Positions 34,251 to 44,893 of a stretch of DNA of 64,000 nt are shown here, in pieces (within the stretch, counting starts at the first letter, position 1; each line of letters starts with the position of its first letter). This DNA comes from Neobacillus sp. OS1-2. Its GTDB lineage: Bacteria; Bacillota; Bacilli; Bacillales; Cytobacillaceae. Made by a program: the position numbers and the translations under genes. The notes beneath the pieces are model-generated. The model was not told where the DNA came from, made no database searches, and saw nothing but the letters and a program-made list of their open reading frames with translations. The stretch covers positions 1,054,001 to 1,118,000 of the forward strand of contig NZ_CP133265.1 of assembly GCF_030915505.1 (NCBI RefSeq), written 5' to 3'.

Positions 34251-35744
34251 TTAATTTAAATAGTTATTCACTAATTTTACATATTTTCCGATGGTTGCTG
34301 GTGATAGACCGTAGCGCTCAGCCACTTCCAGCTGCGAAACCTTTTCGCTGCGCAGTTTATGCCACAAGTACTCGACTGCCGCTGCCCAGGCACGTTTATT
34401 TTTCAAATGGATATCCGCCTTAGATACTTCAACAAACACCGAAAACCACATTAAATACAACCCTGACTCAATGGCGCCTATTGGGTGGTAATTTTCATAA
34501 AAAATCTCAGCAATTTCCTGGGCGTCTGCGATCACCGATGGTTTTCCTGACCGAATCAACGAAATATACTCTTTTTCTAAAGAAGTAAATTTCTGATTTT
34601 GAAACAGACGCTTTGAGGTAATGATTTCTTCCTTTTTACTTGAAACAGTTGTCAGGAAAAGGGCAAATAATCGTTCTTCCACATAGTCACTTTCAAGCTT
34701 TTGGAAAATAGATCCCTTATAGTCCTCAAAGCCATTTGCCCGTGGATTTTTATCATTCCATGGCTCCAAGCCTTCTTTATCAGGCGTTATTTCGAGTACC
34801 TTTTTCCAGATGCTTTTCGCGAAATTTTCATAGCCCGTGAAGTAAGCAGCATAGGAAAGCCAATAATAAAACGGACCATCCCCGTTAAAACCATGCTTAT
34901 ATAACTTTTTCAACCATATATATGCAAGCTCATATTCCCCGACCAAGGCAAAGGTTGCCCCTAGTTTGAATTGATACTCGCTAAGCAGCGGCTGGATTTT
35001 TTTCAATGGTTCCAATAATTCTGCAGCACTCTCTGACTGACCTTGATAATGCGCAAATACAAGCCTGTTGCATAGGGCATGAAGATTACCTGGATTTCGC
35101 TCCAGAACATCTTCCAAGATGGACTCCGCTCTTTCCACTTTTCCTAAATAAAAGTAGGCAAGCGCTAAATTGTTATAGGCGGACCAGTATTCCGGATATT
35201 CCTTTACGACCTCTTTTAACAGTTCAATAGCCTTTGGAAAATAGCCAGATTCCAGCAGCTCCCGCGCCTGTTCTTGTTTGATGATGAGATCATCCTCTTG
35301 ATACAGTTCATCCTCAAAATCATCCGATTCCAAAGTGAGTAAATCAAGCAGATCCTCTGTGTCTTCCGAAAAATCACCATCAGGATCCAGCTGTAAATAG
35401 AGCTTACTGTGGTGGTATGCATCTTTAAAAAATCCCATATGGGCATAATTATTCGCTAAAAAGTAATGGCATTCCGCCATTTCCGGGTCAAGCTCTTCAA
35501 TGACGAGGTGCAAGAGTCGGTTGGAATTTTCAAACTCGCCAAGTTCGGTTGACACAATCGCCAACTGGCATGTTATCATCGGTTCACCCGGCTCAAGCTG
35601 TATGGCTCGCCCAAGATATTTTTTTGCTTTTATAAAATCACGTCGATGGTATGCCTTTAAACCCTTCGTGAAATAATATTCCCCCGTAGGAACAAATGAT
35701 AATAGTTTTCCTTTTTGCATTCTTGCCATCAAGTCTTTCACCAT
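34251..35744 (-). CDS. yvcD: TPR-repeat protein with C-terminal helix-turn-helix (YvcD)
   Basis: A soluble 497-residue protein. Tetratricopeptide-like units are visible at ~22-130 (AYHRRDFIKAKKYLGRAIQL) and ~165-260 (ALAYFYLGKVERAESILEDVL). Between them lies an acidic stretch. The last ~35 residues (SQLEVAERYGLSPATIGKYVKLV) look like a helix-turn-helix, so it may link protein contacts to DNA or a partner regulator. Function is unknown. ATG 35744 has TGGAGGA five bases upstream. It lies between trxB and the his operon, as yvcD does. Confidence 0.85.
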   Translation of the reverse strand: MVKDLMARMQKGKLLSFVPTGEYYFTKGLKAYHRRDFIKAKKYLGRAIQLEPGEPMITCQLAIVSTELGEFENSNRLLHLVIEELDPEMAECHYFLANNYAHMGFFKDAYHHSKLYLQLDPDGDFSEDTEDLLDLLTLESDDFEDELYQEDDLIIKQEQARELLESGYFPKAIELLKEVVKEYPEYWSAYNNLALAYFYLGKVERAESILEDVLERNPGNLHALCNRLVFAHYQGQSESAAELLEPLKKIQPLLSEYQFKLGATFALVGEYELAYIWLKKLYKHGFNGDGPFYYWLSYAAYFTGYENFAKSIWKKVLEITPDKEGLEPWNDKNPRANGFEDYKGSIFQKLESDYVEERLFALFLTTVSSKKEEIITSKRLFQNQKFTSLEKEYISLIRSGKPSVIADAQEIAEIFYENYHPIGAIESGLYLMWFSVFVEVSKADIHLKNKRAWAAAVEYLWHKLRSEKVSQLEVAERYGLSPATIGKYVKLVNNYLN

Positions 35745-35831
35745 GAAGTCCTCCACATTTTTCAACATAACTTATGTAGTATACCATATTTAGGGGCTCT
35801 TCGAGAAGGGTCCTGTGATTTTGGCAAAAAT

Positions 35832-35860
35832 AAAAAACCGGTGCGATTAGGACCGGTCTT
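35832..35860 (-). terminator. Terminator of the his operon
   Basis: AGACCGGT pairs to ACCGGTTTTTT; the left arm overlaps the hisI stop codon region (GACCGGTCCTAA), so translation of the last codons could interfere with folding. Confidence 0.85.
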
Positions 35861-36464
35861 TGTGTCTTTCTTCAAGTGTTCGTAAAACCTCTTTAAAGGG
35901 AAGTTCTTGTTCGACCAGTAGCACTTGCAAGTGGTAAAGTAGGTCTGCCGCTTCCCACCTTAGCTCTTCATGGTCGCGGTTCTTGGCAGCGATAATCACC
36001 TCGGCGGCTTCCTCACCAACCTTTTTCAAAATTTTATCCACACCTTTTTCAAAAAGGTACGTTGTATAGGCCCCCTCGGGCCGTTGTTGCTCTCGTTCCA
36101 CGATCACTTTTTCAAGTGATTGTAAAATCTGGTAATCACTCAAGTTCGAGGTATTTTCCTCGATCCGTTCTGAAAAACAACTGACTGCTCCGGTATGACA
36201 AGCTGGGCCTTTTGGATAAACCAACACCAATAACGCATCTTGGTCGCAGTCGTAGTTGATGCTGACAACCGTTTGGGTATTGCCGCTTGTGGCTCCTTTG
36301 TGCCATAATTCCTGACGGGAGCGGCTGTAAAACCACGTTTCCCCCGTTTCAATCGTTTTTGCCAGCGATTCCTCGTTCATATAAGCAAGTGTTAACACTT
36401 CTTTCGTTCCGGCATCCTGAATAATCGCCGGAACGAGCCCCTTTTCATCAAATCGAACATTCAT
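35847..36464 (-). CDS. hisI: Bifunctional phosphoribosyl-AMP cyclohydrolase/phosphoribosyl-ATP pyrophosphatase
   Basis: Catalyses steps 2 and 3 of histidine synthesis. The N-terminal cyclohydrolase (~1-110) has [30 protein letters not shown] and GPACHTG metal-site motifs; the C-terminal pyrophosphatase (~115-205) has [15 protein letters not shown] and [13 protein letters not shown]. The 205-residue fused form (HisIE) is the Bacillus type. Its start overlaps hisF by four bases. Confidence 0.97.
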   Translation of the reverse strand: MNVRFDEKGLVPAIIQDAGTKEVLTLAYMNEESLAKTIETGETWFYSRSRQELWHKGATSGNTQTVVSINYDCDQDALLVLVYPKGPACHTGAVSCFSERIEENTSNLSDYQILQSLEKVIVEREQQRPEGAYTTYLFEKGVDKILKKVGEEAAEVIIAAKNRDHEELRWEAADLLYHLQVLLVEQELPFKEVLRTLEERHKDRS

Positions 36465-37222
36465 CGTATGCTCACTCCTTTTTCCCGCAAATAGCTTTTC
36501 ACTTCATCTACTGACGTTTCTTTGTAATGAAAAATCGAGGCTGCGAGGGCGGCATCAGCTTTTCCTGCTAAAAATGCCTCTTCAAAATGTTCGGCTCTTC
36601 CGGCTCCGCCTGAAGCGATAACCGGAATCGTGACGGCCTCGCTAATTGCTTTCGTTAACTTTAAATCGAAGCCGTTTTTCTCACCATCGCTGTCCATGCT
36701 GGTTAAAAGAATTTCACCAGCACCTAGTTCGGCCGCCTCTATTGCCCATTCCACAGCTGTTTTTTCTGTCGGTTTTCTGCCTCCATGGGTATAAACACGC
36801 CACGTTCCTATCTCTGGGTCAAATTTAGCATCGATAGCAACTACGATGCATTGTGAGCCAAAGTAGCCTGCGCCTTCACGAATCAAATCCGAATTTATAA
36901 CGGCTGCCGTATTGAGCGACACCTTGTCTGCACCAGCCCGGAGGATTTTTTTCATGTCCTCCAGTGAATTGATGCCGCCGCCAACGGTAAAGGGAATCGC
37001 CAGTTCAGCGGCGACAGCCTTCACGACTTCAATCATCGTTTTCCTTCCTTCTACCGATGCGGAGATATCTAGAAATACGAGCTCGTCCGCCCCTTGCTCA
37101 TCGTAAAATCGGGCCAGTTCTACGGGATCGCCTGCATCACGAAGTTGAACAAATTGAATGCCCTTCACCACCCGGCCATCTTTCACATCAAGACAGGGAA
37201 TAATTCGCTTTGTTAGTGTCAT
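36461..37222 (-). CDS. hisF: Imidazole glycerol phosphate synthase cyclase subunit
   Basis: TIM-barrel partner of HisH that makes imidazole glycerol phosphate and AICAR. The 253-residue protein shows [15 protein letters not shown] (catalytic Asp11), the second catalytic Asp in VVAIDAKFD near 130, and [17 protein letters not shown] phosphate loops. ATG overlaps the hisA stop by four bases, so synthesis is coupled. Confidence 0.98.
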   Translation of the reverse strand: MTLTKRIIPCLDVKDGRVVKGIQFVQLRDAGDPVELARFYDEQGADELVFLDISASVEGRKTMIEVVKAVAAELAIPFTVGGGINSLEDMKKILRAGADKVSLNTAAVINSDLIREGAGYFGSQCIVVAIDAKFDPEIGTWRVYTHGGRKPTEKTAVEWAIEAAELGAGEILLTSMDSDGEKNGFDLKLTKAISEAVTIPVIASGGAGRAEHFEEAFLAGKADAALAASIFHYKETSVDEVKSYLREKGVSIR

Positions 37223-37950
37223 GAGCGTTTCACCTCTTCTAGTGCTTCCTTTAGGGTAAAACGATTTTCATAAAGGGCTTTTCCAACGATTGCACCGCTT
37301 ATATTTTTAGCGGTCGATAATGCCTTTAGATCAGCAAGACTGCTTACCCCGCCTGAGGCGATGACATTTTTGCCCGTTGTTTCGGCCATTTCACAAACTG
37401 CTGCAATATTGGGACCTGAAAGCGTACCGTCGGTGGCAATGTCGGTAAAAATAAAGGTTTCAGCTCCCGCATCCGCAAACCGTTTTCCTAGTTCAACTGC
37501 CTTGAGGGCAGAGGTTTCAAGCCAGCCATGTGTCGCAACATAGCCGTTTTTCGCATCAATTCCGACTGCGATGTTTGACCCGTATTTTTTGATCATGTCG
37601 ATGGCAAAGTTAGGATTGGAAACAGCAATACTGCCGATGATGACACGATTGACACCATTTTCAAGATAGTGATGGATATCTGCCTCCGAACGGATGCCCC
37701 CGCCAATCTGGATGCTTACGTTCGCTAGCTTTTGGGCTGCTGTGATGACAAATCGGTCATTGACCCGTTTTCCATCCTTTGCTCCGTCAAGGTCAACCAT
37801 ATGGATCCATTCAGCACCTTCTGCTGCAAAGCTTTGCGCCATATCGAACGGCGAATCCCCATAGATGGTTTCTTGATCATAATCCCCCCGAAGGAGGCGG
37901 ACGCAATTGCCGCCCCGCATATCAATTGCCGGATAAATCGTGAAGCTCAT
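37219..37950 (-). CDS. hisA: Phosphoribosylformimino-AICAR-P isomerase
   Basis: TIM-barrel isomerase of 243 residues, step 4 of the pathway. [19 protein letters not shown] (Asp8 active site), [16 protein letters not shown] [32 protein letters not shown] and [15 protein letters not shown] are visible. It is related to HisF, and the two-fold barrel repeat is apparent. It overlaps hisH by four bases. Confidence 0.98.
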   Translation of the reverse strand: MSFTIYPAIDMRGGNCVRLLRGDYDQETIYGDSPFDMAQSFAAEGAEWIHMVDLDGAKDGKRVNDRFVITAAQKLANVSIQIGGGIRSEADIHHYLENGVNRVIIGSIAVSNPNFAIDMIKKYGSNIAVGIDAKNGYVATHGWLETSALKAVELGKRFADAGAETFIFTDIATDGTLSGPNIAAVCEMAETTGKNVIASGGVSSLADLKALSTAKNISGAIVGKALYENRFTLKEALEEVKRS

Positions 37951-38573
37951 TGTACCGCCTTCCTTTCTGAAGCCAATTGTAGAAAGTTATTCAGCAAGGC
38001 CATCCCTAGCCTGCTGCTCTTTTCAGGATGAAATTGCATGCCATAAATATTGTCTTTACCGACAACAGCAGATACCTGTTCATGATAGTCAGCTTTCGCA
38101 AGGAGCACTTCAGAATTTTCCGCATCGACAAAATAGGAATGCACGAAATAGACGTAATCCTCGTTCAAGTTTTTTAGTATTGGCGATTGTTTTGTGAACT
38201 CTAATTTATTCCAGCCCATTTGCGGGACTTTATAGGTTTCGCCTTGCTCTGTTTTGCCAGGAAACCGGCGGACACTTCCAGGTAGCAATCCCAAACCTTT
38301 AGTAGGGCCATTTTCCTCACTTTGTTCAAACAACAGCTGCATACCGAGGCAGATGCCTAGGAGAGGTTTCCCGGTTGCGGCAAATTCTCTTATCGTCTCT
38401 ATAGGAAGTCGTTCCATTGCGTCACGGAACGAGCCAACTCCCGGGAGAATCAAAGCATCCGCTTGAAGTAAATTCGATTTATCAGCGGAAATAAAATAAT
38501 TAGCGTTTAATCGCTCTAAGGCCTTACTCACACTAAAAAGATTCCCCATACCATAATCAACAATACCAATCAT
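37947..38573 (-). CDS. hisH: Imidazole glycerol phosphate synthase glutamine amidotransferase subunit
   Basis: Class I glutaminase that feeds ammonia to HisF. The 208-residue protein has [23 protein letters not shown], the nucleophile loop [13 protein letters not shown] (Cys75) and the His/Glu pair in [10 protein letters not shown]. It is followed without gap by hisA. The gap of about 100 bases to hisB holds a GGTGACAGGCACC element. Confidence 0.97.
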   Translation of the reverse strand: MIGIVDYGMGNLFSVSKALERLNANYFISADKSNLLQADALILPGVGSFRDAMERLPIETIREFAATGKPLLGICLGMQLLFEQSEENGPTKGLGLLPGSVRRFPGKTEQGETYKVPQMGWNKLEFTKQSPILKNLNEDYVYFVHSYFVDAENSEVLLAKADYHEQVSAVVGKDNIYGMQFHPEKSSRLGMALLNNFLQLASERKAVQ

Positions 38574-38656
38574 CCTGCCAGCCCCATTTCTTTAAAGACC
38601 GTTTTGAGTAGTGCCCGGAACCGCTTAAAGCTTCCCACAGTGTCAAACTAGTTATT

Positions 38657-38669
38657 GGTGACAGGCACC
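38657..38669. repeat. GGTGACAGGCACC element between hisB and hisH
   Basis: Matches the 13-mers at 32956, 33004 and 58403. It sits in the only sizeable intergenic gap of the his operon (38574-38671). Confidence 0.7.
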
Positions 38670-38671
38670 AT

Positions 38672-39259
38672 TTACAACATACCCTTAGTGGAAGGTACGC
38701 CTTTGATGCGCGGGTCGATGGTTGTGGCTTCGTCGAGTGCCCGTCCCAGGGCTTTGAAGACGGCTTCGATCATGTGGTGCGTGTTTTTGCCATAATGGAC
38801 GATGACATGGAGGTTCATCCGCGCCTCTAAGGCAAGCTTCCAAAGGAATTCGTGTACTAGTTCCGTATCAAAGGTCCCTACTTTCTGTCCCGGAAACTCG
38901 GCACGCATTTCGAGATGCGGGCGGTTGCTGAGATCGACCACAACCTGGGCCAGAGCTTCGTCCATCGGAACAAAGGCATTTCCATATCGTTTAATCCCCT
39001 TTTTGTCGCCTAAGGCTTCACGGAGTGCGTGTCCCAAACAAATACCGATATCTTCGGTTGTGTGGTGATCATCGACCTCGGTATCGCCTAGGGCGTCAAC
39101 AGTCAGGTTAAATTGACCGTGTTTCGTGAATAAATCGAGCATATGGGTTAGGAATGGGACACCAGTTTCTAAATTCGACTGACCCTCTCCGTCAATTGCT
39201 AAGGATAGTTGGATTTTGGTTTCGTTTGTCTTTCGTTCAATACTTGCCGTTCTTTCCAT
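38672..39259 (-). CDS. hisB: Imidazoleglycerol-phosphate dehydratase
   Basis: Mn-dependent dehydratase, step 6; 195 residues, the monofunctional form. [28 protein letters not shown] (metal ligands) and the second half [24 protein letters not shown] show the duplicated fold. AAGGAGG lies before ATG 39259. It is placed between hisD and hisH. Confidence 0.98.
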   Translation of the reverse strand: MERTASIERKTNETKIQLSLAIDGEGQSNLETGVPFLTHMLDLFTKHGQFNLTVDALGDTEVDDHHTTEDIGICLGHALREALGDKKGIKRYGNAFVPMDEALAQVVVDLSNRPHLEMRAEFPGQKVGTFDTELVHEFLWKLALEARMNLHVIVHYGKNTHHMIEAVFKALGRALDEATTIDPRIKGVPSTKGML

Positions 39260-39299
39260 GAAAGGGGCCTCCTTGAAATATCACTTTTCTCTAATACCA

Positions 39300-40571
39300 T
39301 TAATCATTTGTCAGTCTTTTTTCCACTGCCCTCGCGTGTGCTTCGAGCCCTTCCGCACGGGCAAAAGCGGCGATTTTTGTGCCATTTTCTTTTAACGCTC
39401 GCTCACTGTAAACAATGACGCTAGATTTTTTCTGAAAATCATCCACATTCAGCGGGCTGGAGAACCGCGCCGTTCCGTTTGTCGGTAGTACATGGTTCGG
39501 GCCGGCAAAATAATCCCCAACGGGTTCAGAGCTATAACGACCAATAAATATAGCGCCAGCGTGCCGAATCTTCCCAAGAAGCTCCATCGCATTTTCGGTG
39601 ATAATTTCAAGGTGTTCAGGTGCTAACTGGTTTACCGTTTCAACTGCTTCTTCGAGATCTTTTGTTAGATAAATTGCCCCGTAATCCGCAATCGAACGGG
39701 CAGCAATGTCCCGCCGTGGCAGCAAGGCTAGTTGCTTTTCAACTTCCTCTGACACCTTTTCCGCTAACTCCACAGACGGCGTAACCAAAACACTACATGC
39801 CCTTGGGTCGTGCTCTGCCTGCGACAACAGGTCTGCGGCAACCTCGTCCGCTTTAGCTGTTTTATCCGCTAAAACGGCAATCTCGCTCGGTCCGGCAATC
39901 ATATCAATATCGACATCACCGAATACCTCTCGCTTTGCCAAGGCAACATAGATATTCCCGGGACCAGTAATTTTATCAACAGCTCCAATCGATTCAGTTC
40001 CATAAGCAAGTGCCGCGATTGCCTGAGCACCGCCGATTTTATAGATTTCTTCCACGCCAGCTTCTTTAGCCGCAACGAGCACTGCAGCCGGTAATTTCCC
40101 ATCACTGTCAGGCGGCGATACCATCACGATTCGTTTAACTCCAGCCACTCTCGCTGGAATCACGTTCATTAACACCGATGACGGGTAGGCCGCTGTTCCG
40201 CCGGGCACATATACACCAACGGAGTCTAACGGAGTTATTTTTTGACCTAGAATCGTGCCATTTTCCTCTGTCGTCATCCACGATGGCCGGAGCTGCTTTT
40301 CATGGAAGGTCCGAATATTTGTAGCCGCCTCTCGAATGATCATGATTAATCGTTCTTCTACTTCCCCATAGGCTTCCTCGACTTCTTTTTCCGTAACGGA
40401 AAAAGAAGGAAGGTTGACCTGGTCGAATTTTTCCGTATATTCCCGTAATGCCTCGTCACCGCGGCCCCGAATTTCCGTAATAATTTTTTTTACAACAGCC
40501 TGCTGCTCGGAGGTACCCGCTTCAATCGAGCGTTTGATTGAAACAAGCTCATTTACATTCAGTATTTTCAT
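39300..40571 (-). CDS. hisD: Histidinol dehydrogenase
   Basis: Zn/NAD enzyme of the last two steps of histidine synthesis; 423 residues. [62 protein letters not shown] and the Zn-binding QAEHDPRA and [17 protein letters not shown] are visible. I start at ATG 40571 (MKILNV) with GGGGGG upstream; the frame from 40586 lies in the hisG stop. Confidence 0.98.
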   Translation of the reverse strand: MKILNVNELVSIKRSIEAGTSEQQAVVKKIITEIRGRGDEALREYTEKFDQVNLPSFSVTEKEVEEAYGEVEERLIMIIREAATNIRTFHEKQLRPSWMTTEENGTILGQKITPLDSVGVYVPGGTAAYPSSVLMNVIPARVAGVKRIVMVSPPDSDGKLPAAVLVAAKEAGVEEIYKIGGAQAIAALAYGTESIGAVDKITGPGNIYVALAKREVFGDVDIDMIAGPSEIAVLADKTAKADEVAADLLSQAEHDPRACSVLVTPSVELAEKVSEEVEKQLALLPRRDIAARSIADYGAIYLTKDLEEAVETVNQLAPEHLEIITENAMELLGKIRHAGAIFIGRYSSEPVGDYFAGPNHVLPTNGTARFSSPLNVDDFQKKSSVIVYSERALKENGTKIAAFARAEGLEAHARAVEKRLTND

Positions 40572-40585
40572 ATAAGAACCCCCCA

Positions 40586-41209
40586 TTAAACTACTTTACT
40601 AAGTCGATCCACCATTTCATCAATTTGCAAATCCTTTATGCGGTAACTGACAGGGTTCACAATGAAGCGCGATGTCACGTCAATAATTCTTTCATATTCG
40701 ACAAGCCCGTTTTCAATTAGTGTTCGGCCGGTTGATACAATATCAACAATTCGGTCAGATAAGCCAATTATCGGAGCAAGCTCTATCGATCCATTTAATT
40801 TGATGATTTCAACCTGTTCGCCTTGCTCACGAAAATAGGCTTCGGCGACTTTCGGGTATTTCGTTGCGACTCTTGGGGCCACTTCGTTCATTTTTGTGTC
40901 AGGGAGGCCGGCAACAGCCAAGTAGCAGTGGCTGATTTTGAGATCAAGGAGTTCGTATACATCGCGCTCCTCCTCAAGCAAGACATCCTTCCCGGCAATG
41001 CCAACATCAGCAACACCGTGCTCCACATATGTAGCGACATCCATTGGCTTCGCTAGGATAAACCGTAAACCCTCTTCGGCCACATCAATAATCAATTTTC
41101 GTGAATCATCAAATTCAGGGGGCAGTTTATAGCCAGCATTTCGCAGCAGTTCAACAGCTTCTTCAAAAATACGCCCTTTCGGCATGGCAATCGTTAGGAT
41201 GTCACTCAT
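40586..41209 (-). CDS. hisG: ATP phosphoribosyltransferase catalytic subunit (short form)
   Basis: First enzyme of the pathway. It has 207 residues, the short HisG that lacks the regulatory domain and needs His[34 protein letters not shown] and the PRPP loop [17 protein letters not shown] are visible. ATG 41209 lies eight bases behind GGAGG; a TTG at 41224 is part of the ribosome site. It overlaps the end of hisZ by eight bases. Confidence 0.97.
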   Translation of the reverse strand: MSDILTIAMPKGRIFEEAVELLRNAGYKLPPEFDDSRKLIIDVAEEGLRFILAKPMDVATYVEHGVADVGIAGKDVLLEEERDVYELLDLKISHCYLAVAGLPDTKMNEVAPRVATKYPKVAEAYFREQGEQVEIIKLNGSIELAPIIGLSDRIVDIVSTGRTLIENGLVEYERIIDVTSRFIVNPVSYRIKDLQIDEMVDRLSKVV

Positions 41210-42374
41210 CAGCACTACCTCCAATTAGATAAGTAGTCCCGGAAAATCTCTTTGTAAAAGCATCCAGATTTTTTACACCGGTTATATCCTGAAGCACAGC
41301 CCTTTTCCCCTGTTCATGCATGTTCGATGCCATCAGAAAGGCTTCCTTCCGCCGCTCTTGGCTGAAAAAAATACAGTGAGTTGTATTTTCTACCTCAGAG
41401 CTTCCGAGCGCCTCAAGCAGCATATCAATTCGAACGGCAAATCCCGTGGCGCTAGCAGCCTTGCCAAACTTCTCCATTAAACTATAACGGCCGCCATTTC
41501 CGAGTGGAAAGCCGACATTCCCGGCATAGGCTTCGAATAATATCCCTGAATAATAGCTCATATGGCTGACAATGGTAAAATCAAACTTCACAAATTGTTC
41601 GACACCGTAATCCTTAATGACATCCCACAGCTCTTTCAACTCAACAATAGCTTGCTTGCCTTTGTCATTTTCAATAATATCAAGGGCTTGACCGATGATT
41701 TCCTCACCGCCCCTTAATTGGAGGAGCTGCAAGAGTCTTTGCTTATCAATCGATGACAGCGGCAACGAATTCACATGTTCACGATAGCCAACATAATTTT
41801 TTTCATATAAAAATTTACGCAATGCATCGGCACGGCCGTTGGTTCCGAGGATTTGCACGAACAGTTCCTGGGCAAAGCCAACATGACCAATCGATACTTG
41901 GAATTCGCTAAGACCCACTTTTTTTAAGGAGGAAATCAGCAAAGCGATCGCCTCTCCGTCACATGAAACGGTATCTTCATTTAGGCATTCAATCCCAATC
42001 TGCTCAAACTCTGCCGGCCGGCCCCCTTCGCGCTGCTGGGCACGGAATACATTCGCAGAGTAGGCTAATCTTACCGGTAGATCCTCATCTAATAGTTTGG
42101 AAGCCGCCACCCGGGCGATGGGTGCAGTCATATCAGGTCTGAGTACGAGTGTATGCCCTTCTTTATCAAGCAATTTAAACAGCTGCTGGTCAGCTATCGC
42201 TGAGGCTGCTCCAACGGTTTCGTAGTATTCAAGTGCCGGGGTTTCGATAAATTGGTAGCCCCAAAGTTTCATCGTTTCCGCCATTCTTGAGCGAACACGA
42301 TGCTTCTTTTCATATAACCCCGGCAGCGTATCACGCATCCCTAAAGGCTTTTCAAACATAAACAAGCGGCTCAA
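41202..42374 (-). CDS. hisZ: ATP phosphoribosyltransferase regulatory subunit (HisRS-like)
   Basis: Paralog of histidyl-tRNA synthetase without the anticodon domain; it activates short HisG and carries histidine feedback. The protein keeps class II motifs: [31 protein letters not shown] (motif 2 region), [16 protein letters not shown], and [11 protein letters not shown]. Start choice is uncertain: TTG 42374 is six bases after AAAAGGGTG, while ATG 42359 ([10 protein letters not shown]) lacks a site. It is the first gene of hisZGDBHAFI. Confidence 0.93.
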   Translation of the reverse strand: MSRLFMFEKPLGMRDTLPGLYEKKHRVRSRMAETMKLWGYQFIETPALEYYETVGAASAIADQQLFKLLDKEGHTLVLRPDMTAPIARVAASKLLDEDLPVRLAYSANVFRAQQREGGRPAEFEQIGIECLNEDTVSCDGEAIALLISSLKKVGLSEFQVSIGHVGFAQELFVQILGTNGRADALRKFLYEKNYVGYREHVNSLPLSSIDKQRLLQLLQLRGGEEIIGQALDIIENDKGKQAIVELKELWDVIKDYGVEQFVKFDFTIVSHMSYYSGILFEAYAGNVGFPLGNGGRYSLMEKFGKAASATGFAVRIDMLLEALGSSEVENTTHCIFFSQERRKEAFLMASNMHEQGKRAVLQDITGVKNLDAFTKRFSGTTYLIGGSADE

Positions 42375-42440
42375 TGTGTTCACCCTTTTCATTTTGCTTT
42401 AGTCTGCTAAATTGGTAGTATGTTAAAGATAATTATTAGT

Positions 42441-42469
42441 AGTGTACCCCTTGAATATCGATTCGTCAA
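42441..42469 (-). promoter_or_regulatory. Sigma-A promoter of the his operon
   Basis: TTGACG, 17 bases, TACACT on the minus strand. Transcription from near 42434 gives a leader of about 60 bases. No T-box or attenuator is visible in that short leader, so control may lie in a protein repressor. Confidence 0.65.
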
Positions 42470-42528
42470 CGAAAAAATCTCACAATTGGTTGAACTAAAA
42501 GTAAGTATGTATGCTTTTGTATTTGATG

Positions 42529-42653
42529 ATTCCGCCGAAGATTGGACTTATTCGCCGAACTGAGTAAGAATTCTGCCAAAATTCAGTTTTATCCAGCCGA
42601 ACTGTGCCTTTTATCCGCCAACTATATAATTTATTCCGCCATAGCAGCATTTT
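42529..42653. repeat. Six degenerate ~21-bp tandem repeats, core ATTCCGCCGAA
   Basis: Cores begin at 42529, 42550, 42570, 42591, 42613 and 42633: spacings 21, 20, 21, 22 and 20. The core is AT(T)C-GCC(G)AA and the rest varies, usually ending in a T-run. It lies between the yvoF terminator and the his promoter. The period matches the repeats at 316-399 and 48888-48929. Confidence 0.75.
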
Positions 42654-42660
42654 ATATTGT

Positions 42661-42689
42661 AAAAGAACCCGGTTGCTAAGACCGAGTTC
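42661..42689 (-). terminator. Terminator of yvoF
   Basis: GAACTCGGT pairs to ACCGGGTTC around a 7-base loop and is followed by TTTT on the minus strand. Confidence 0.82.
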
Positions 42690-42699
42690 AATCCACACA

Positions 42700-43239
42700 T
42701 CATATTTTATTTTCCCCACCATAGATCGGGTCATCCGCCCTGCGCTGCGTCAGTTCTTCTTTCGTATAAATCACCCGCATTGGGTTGCCTCCAACGAAGT
42801 AGCCAGGCGGAACGTCCTTATGGACAAGCGTCCCGGCTGAGACTATTGCCCCATCGCCAATCGTAATGCCCGGCATGATGGTAGAATTGGCGCCAATCAT
42901 CACTTCACTGCCAATTTCGACAAATCCGAGCCGGTATTCTTTAATCAAATACTCGTGTGCGAGGATGGTAGTATTGTAGCCAATGACCGTGTTACGGCCG
43001 ACGCTGATTTTTTCCGGAAACATCACATCAAGCATGACCATCAAAGCAAAGGAGGTGTGCTCACCGACCTTCATTCCCAGGAAAGTGCGGTACAGCCAGT
43101 TCTTCATCCCCAAAAACGGCGTATAACGGGCTAGTTGAATCACAATAAAATTTTTAACAACCTTCCAAAAAGGCACGGTCTTGTAGACGTGCCATAAAGA
43201 GTTCGCCCCTTCAACAGGGTGGCGGGTCGTATTTCTCAT
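42700..43239 (-). CDS. yvoF: Hexapeptide-repeat O-acyltransferase (YvoF)
   Basis: A 179-residue left-handed beta-helix transferase. The hexapeptide pattern runs from ~70 to 160 (ISVGRNTVIGYNTTIL, IGSEVMIGANSTIMPGITIGDGAIV, GYFVGGNPMRVI) with the catalytic-type His in LAHEYL. An acetyl or similar acyl group donor is likely; the acceptor is unknown. It follows ppaX by four bases, the order of B. subtilis ppaX-yvoF. Confidence 0.88.
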   Translation of the reverse strand: MRNTTRHPVEGANSLWHVYKTVPFWKVVKNFIVIQLARYTPFLGMKNWLYRTFLGMKVGEHTSFALMVMLDVMFPEKISVGRNTVIGYNTTILAHEYLIKEYRLGFVEIGSEVMIGANSTIMPGITIGDGAIVSAGTLVHKDVPPGYFVGGNPMRVIYTKEELTQRRADDPIYGGENKI

Positions 43240-43243
43240 CTTC

Positions 43244-43888
43244 TCACTCTCCGAGAACAGTTAATAAGTCAGTCATGTTCTCTAACATGTAATCCGGTTC
43301 ATATTTCGCCACATAGTCCCTTCCCTTAATGGACCAGGCAACACCAGCTGTCAATGTTCCGGCATTTTTCCCCGCTAAAATATCATGGAAGTTATCGCCG
43401 ACCATCATCGCTTCAGATGGGTTCGAATTCAATTGTTCGAGCGCCTTATGGATTGGCTCCGGATCTGGCTTGACCTTTTCTACATGATCAAAGGCCACAA
43501 CCACTTCAAAGAATCCGTCCAAATTCATCAATCGCAGCCCTTTCATAGTAACATCCAGCTTTTTCGTTGTCACAATCCCAAGCTTATAGCCGCGCTCCTT
43601 CAAGGTTTCAACCGTTTCCTGTACCCCGGCAAATTCTTTGACAAGCTCATCATGATTGGCAATATTATAGGCGCGATAGTCTGAGATCATTTCCTCCACT
43701 CGGTCGGGATCCATGCCGCCAAAGACGTCATGAAGGGTTGGGCCGAGAAATGGGAGTACATCCTCACGGCTGTACGTGTTCGGATAATATTTTTCCAGTG
43801 TATGCAAGTAGGTCGAAATAATTAATTCATTCGTATCAATTAAGGTCCCATCTAGATCAAATAGAATTGTCGTAATTTTGTTTTTCAT
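43244..43888 (-). CDS. ppaX: Pyrophosphatase PpaX (HAD family)
   Basis: Hydrolyses the pyrophosphate formed when HPr/Crh is dephosphorylated by HprK. HAD motifs are present: [15 protein letters not shown] (~9-23, nucleophile Asp), a Thr in IVTTKK, the Lys in [11 protein letters not shown] and the late Asp in [13 protein letters not shown]. The length is 214 residues. The start overlaps yvoD by 32 bases. Its cluster with hprK gives the function strong support over a generic phosphoglycolate phosphatase. Confidence 0.95.
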   Translation of the reverse strand: MKNKITTILFDLDGTLIDTNELIISTYLHTLEKYYPNTYSREDVLPFLGPTLHDVFGGMDPDRVEEMISDYRAYNIANHDELVKEFAGVQETVETLKERGYKLGIVTTKKLDVTMKGLRLMNLDGFFEVVVAFDHVEKVKPDPEPIHKALEQLNSNPSEAMMVGDNFHDILAGKNAGTLTAGVAWSIKGRDYVAKYEPDYMLENMTDLLTVLGE

Positions 43889-44825
43889 AGTTGCCTTCCT
43901 TTCTTTTTACAAGCCCTGAGCGTTTCCAGATCGTACCGACCACTAAAGTTAACACAACCGCTACACCCAGCCGGATTAAAAACAGCGGCAAGATCGGGAT
44001 GCCGAGCGGGACAAAGATTAACGTATCTTCGACCACCGCATGACAGGCCATTAGAAAAATAAATGCCAGGGTAATATCTTTTTTACTGACACCATCCTCT
44101 TTTACAGCCTGGATCATGACACCCGCACCATAGGCCAAACCGAATAATAAACCTGCAGCCATAGTTGTGGAGGTATTTTCCTTCATCCCAAGCGTTTTCG
44201 TAATCGGAGCCATTGTTTTCGAAAATTTATGTAACCATTGTAAGTCTTTTAAAATTTGAATGATCATCATTAGGGGAATAACAATCATGGCTAGTTGGAA
44301 AATGCCTAGTCCCGCTTTTTGAACGGCCTCGATTAAAATTCCGGCAACCCCATTGGCCGGTGCTGTGCTCTGCTGAATCAAGCCATACTTCGCCGTTTCC
44401 CCGCCTCCGTGCCAAACAAGGTTAATCACGATCGCTGACAAAAGAGCGAGCCCTGGCCTTGTGACCAGTACCACCCACAGCTTCACGCCCGCTTTCATTG
44501 CCACGCTTGATTCAATGAATAAATTATGGGAAAAAGACAGCATCACGGCTAAAATAAATACTTCTTTCACTGAAAAATCAAGTGTCAAAATCGCACCAAT
44601 CGCCGCATAAAGATTGAGGAAATTTCCCAGTACAAGCGGTATTGCGGCATCGCCTGATAGACCAATCAGCTTCATCAACGGGGAAATCAATTTCATCACC
44701 CACGGCAATACAGGTGTATATTGCAGCACTGCCACAATCAGAGTAACCGGAAAAATAATTTTTCCTAATGACCATGTTGTCTTAAAACCAACCAGTAACC
44801 CCTTTTTTAATGAGTTTACGAACAT
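43857..44825 (-). CDS. yvoD: Nucleoside-recognition (Gate) domain membrane protein (YvoD)
   Basis: Membrane protein of 322 residues with about eight hydrophobic segments and two Gate-type modules (for example [16 protein letters not shown] and [17 protein letters not shown]). Similar proteins, such as SpoIIM-neighbour SpmA/SpmB, act in spores, but YvoD itself has no assigned role. It lies between lgt and ppaX as in B. subtilis. A shortened interspersed repeat is found just upstream. Confidence 0.85.
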   Translation of the reverse strand: MFVNSLKKGLLVGFKTTWSLGKIIFPVTLIVAVLQYTPVLPWVMKLISPLMKLIGLSGDAAIPLVLGNFLNLYAAIGAILTLDFSVKEVFILAVMLSFSHNLFIESSVAMKAGVKLWVVLVTRPGLALLSAIVINLVWHGGGETAKYGLIQQSTAPANGVAGILIEAVQKAGLGIFQLAMIVIPLMMIIQILKDLQWLHKFSKTMAPITKTLGMKENTSTTMAAGLLFGLAYGAGVMIQAVKEDGVSKKDITLAFIFLMACHAVVEDTLIFVPLGIPILPLFLIRLGVAVVLTLVVGTIWKRSGLVKRKEGNYEKQNYDNSI

Positions 44826-44844
44826 CTCCCCATACCCCTTTTTA

Positions 44845-44893
44845 ATGTCCAGCTCCAGGCCATACGCCGCTGACCAGGGCGCTTGCGCTTTTC
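44845..44893. repeat. Shortened copy of the interspersed repeat
   Basis: ATGTCCAGCTCCAG is joined directly to GCCATACGCCGCTGACCAGG and GCGCTTGCGCTTTTCTT. In the 153-bp unit at 32024 the same two parts are ~98 bases apart, each next to GCTCCAG. It lies between yvoD and lgt. Confidence 0.8.

Noticed and set aside
36461..37950. Possible fusion or duplication of hisA and hisF
   Set aside because: They are separate coupled genes with individual catalytic residues; their similarity is the known ancient barrel homology.
42529..42653. CRISPR array or T-box leader of the his operon
   Set aside because: Units are too short and degenerate for CRISPR; the array is upstream of the his promoter, so it is not in the leader, and no T-box sequence (TGGNACCGCG) is seen.
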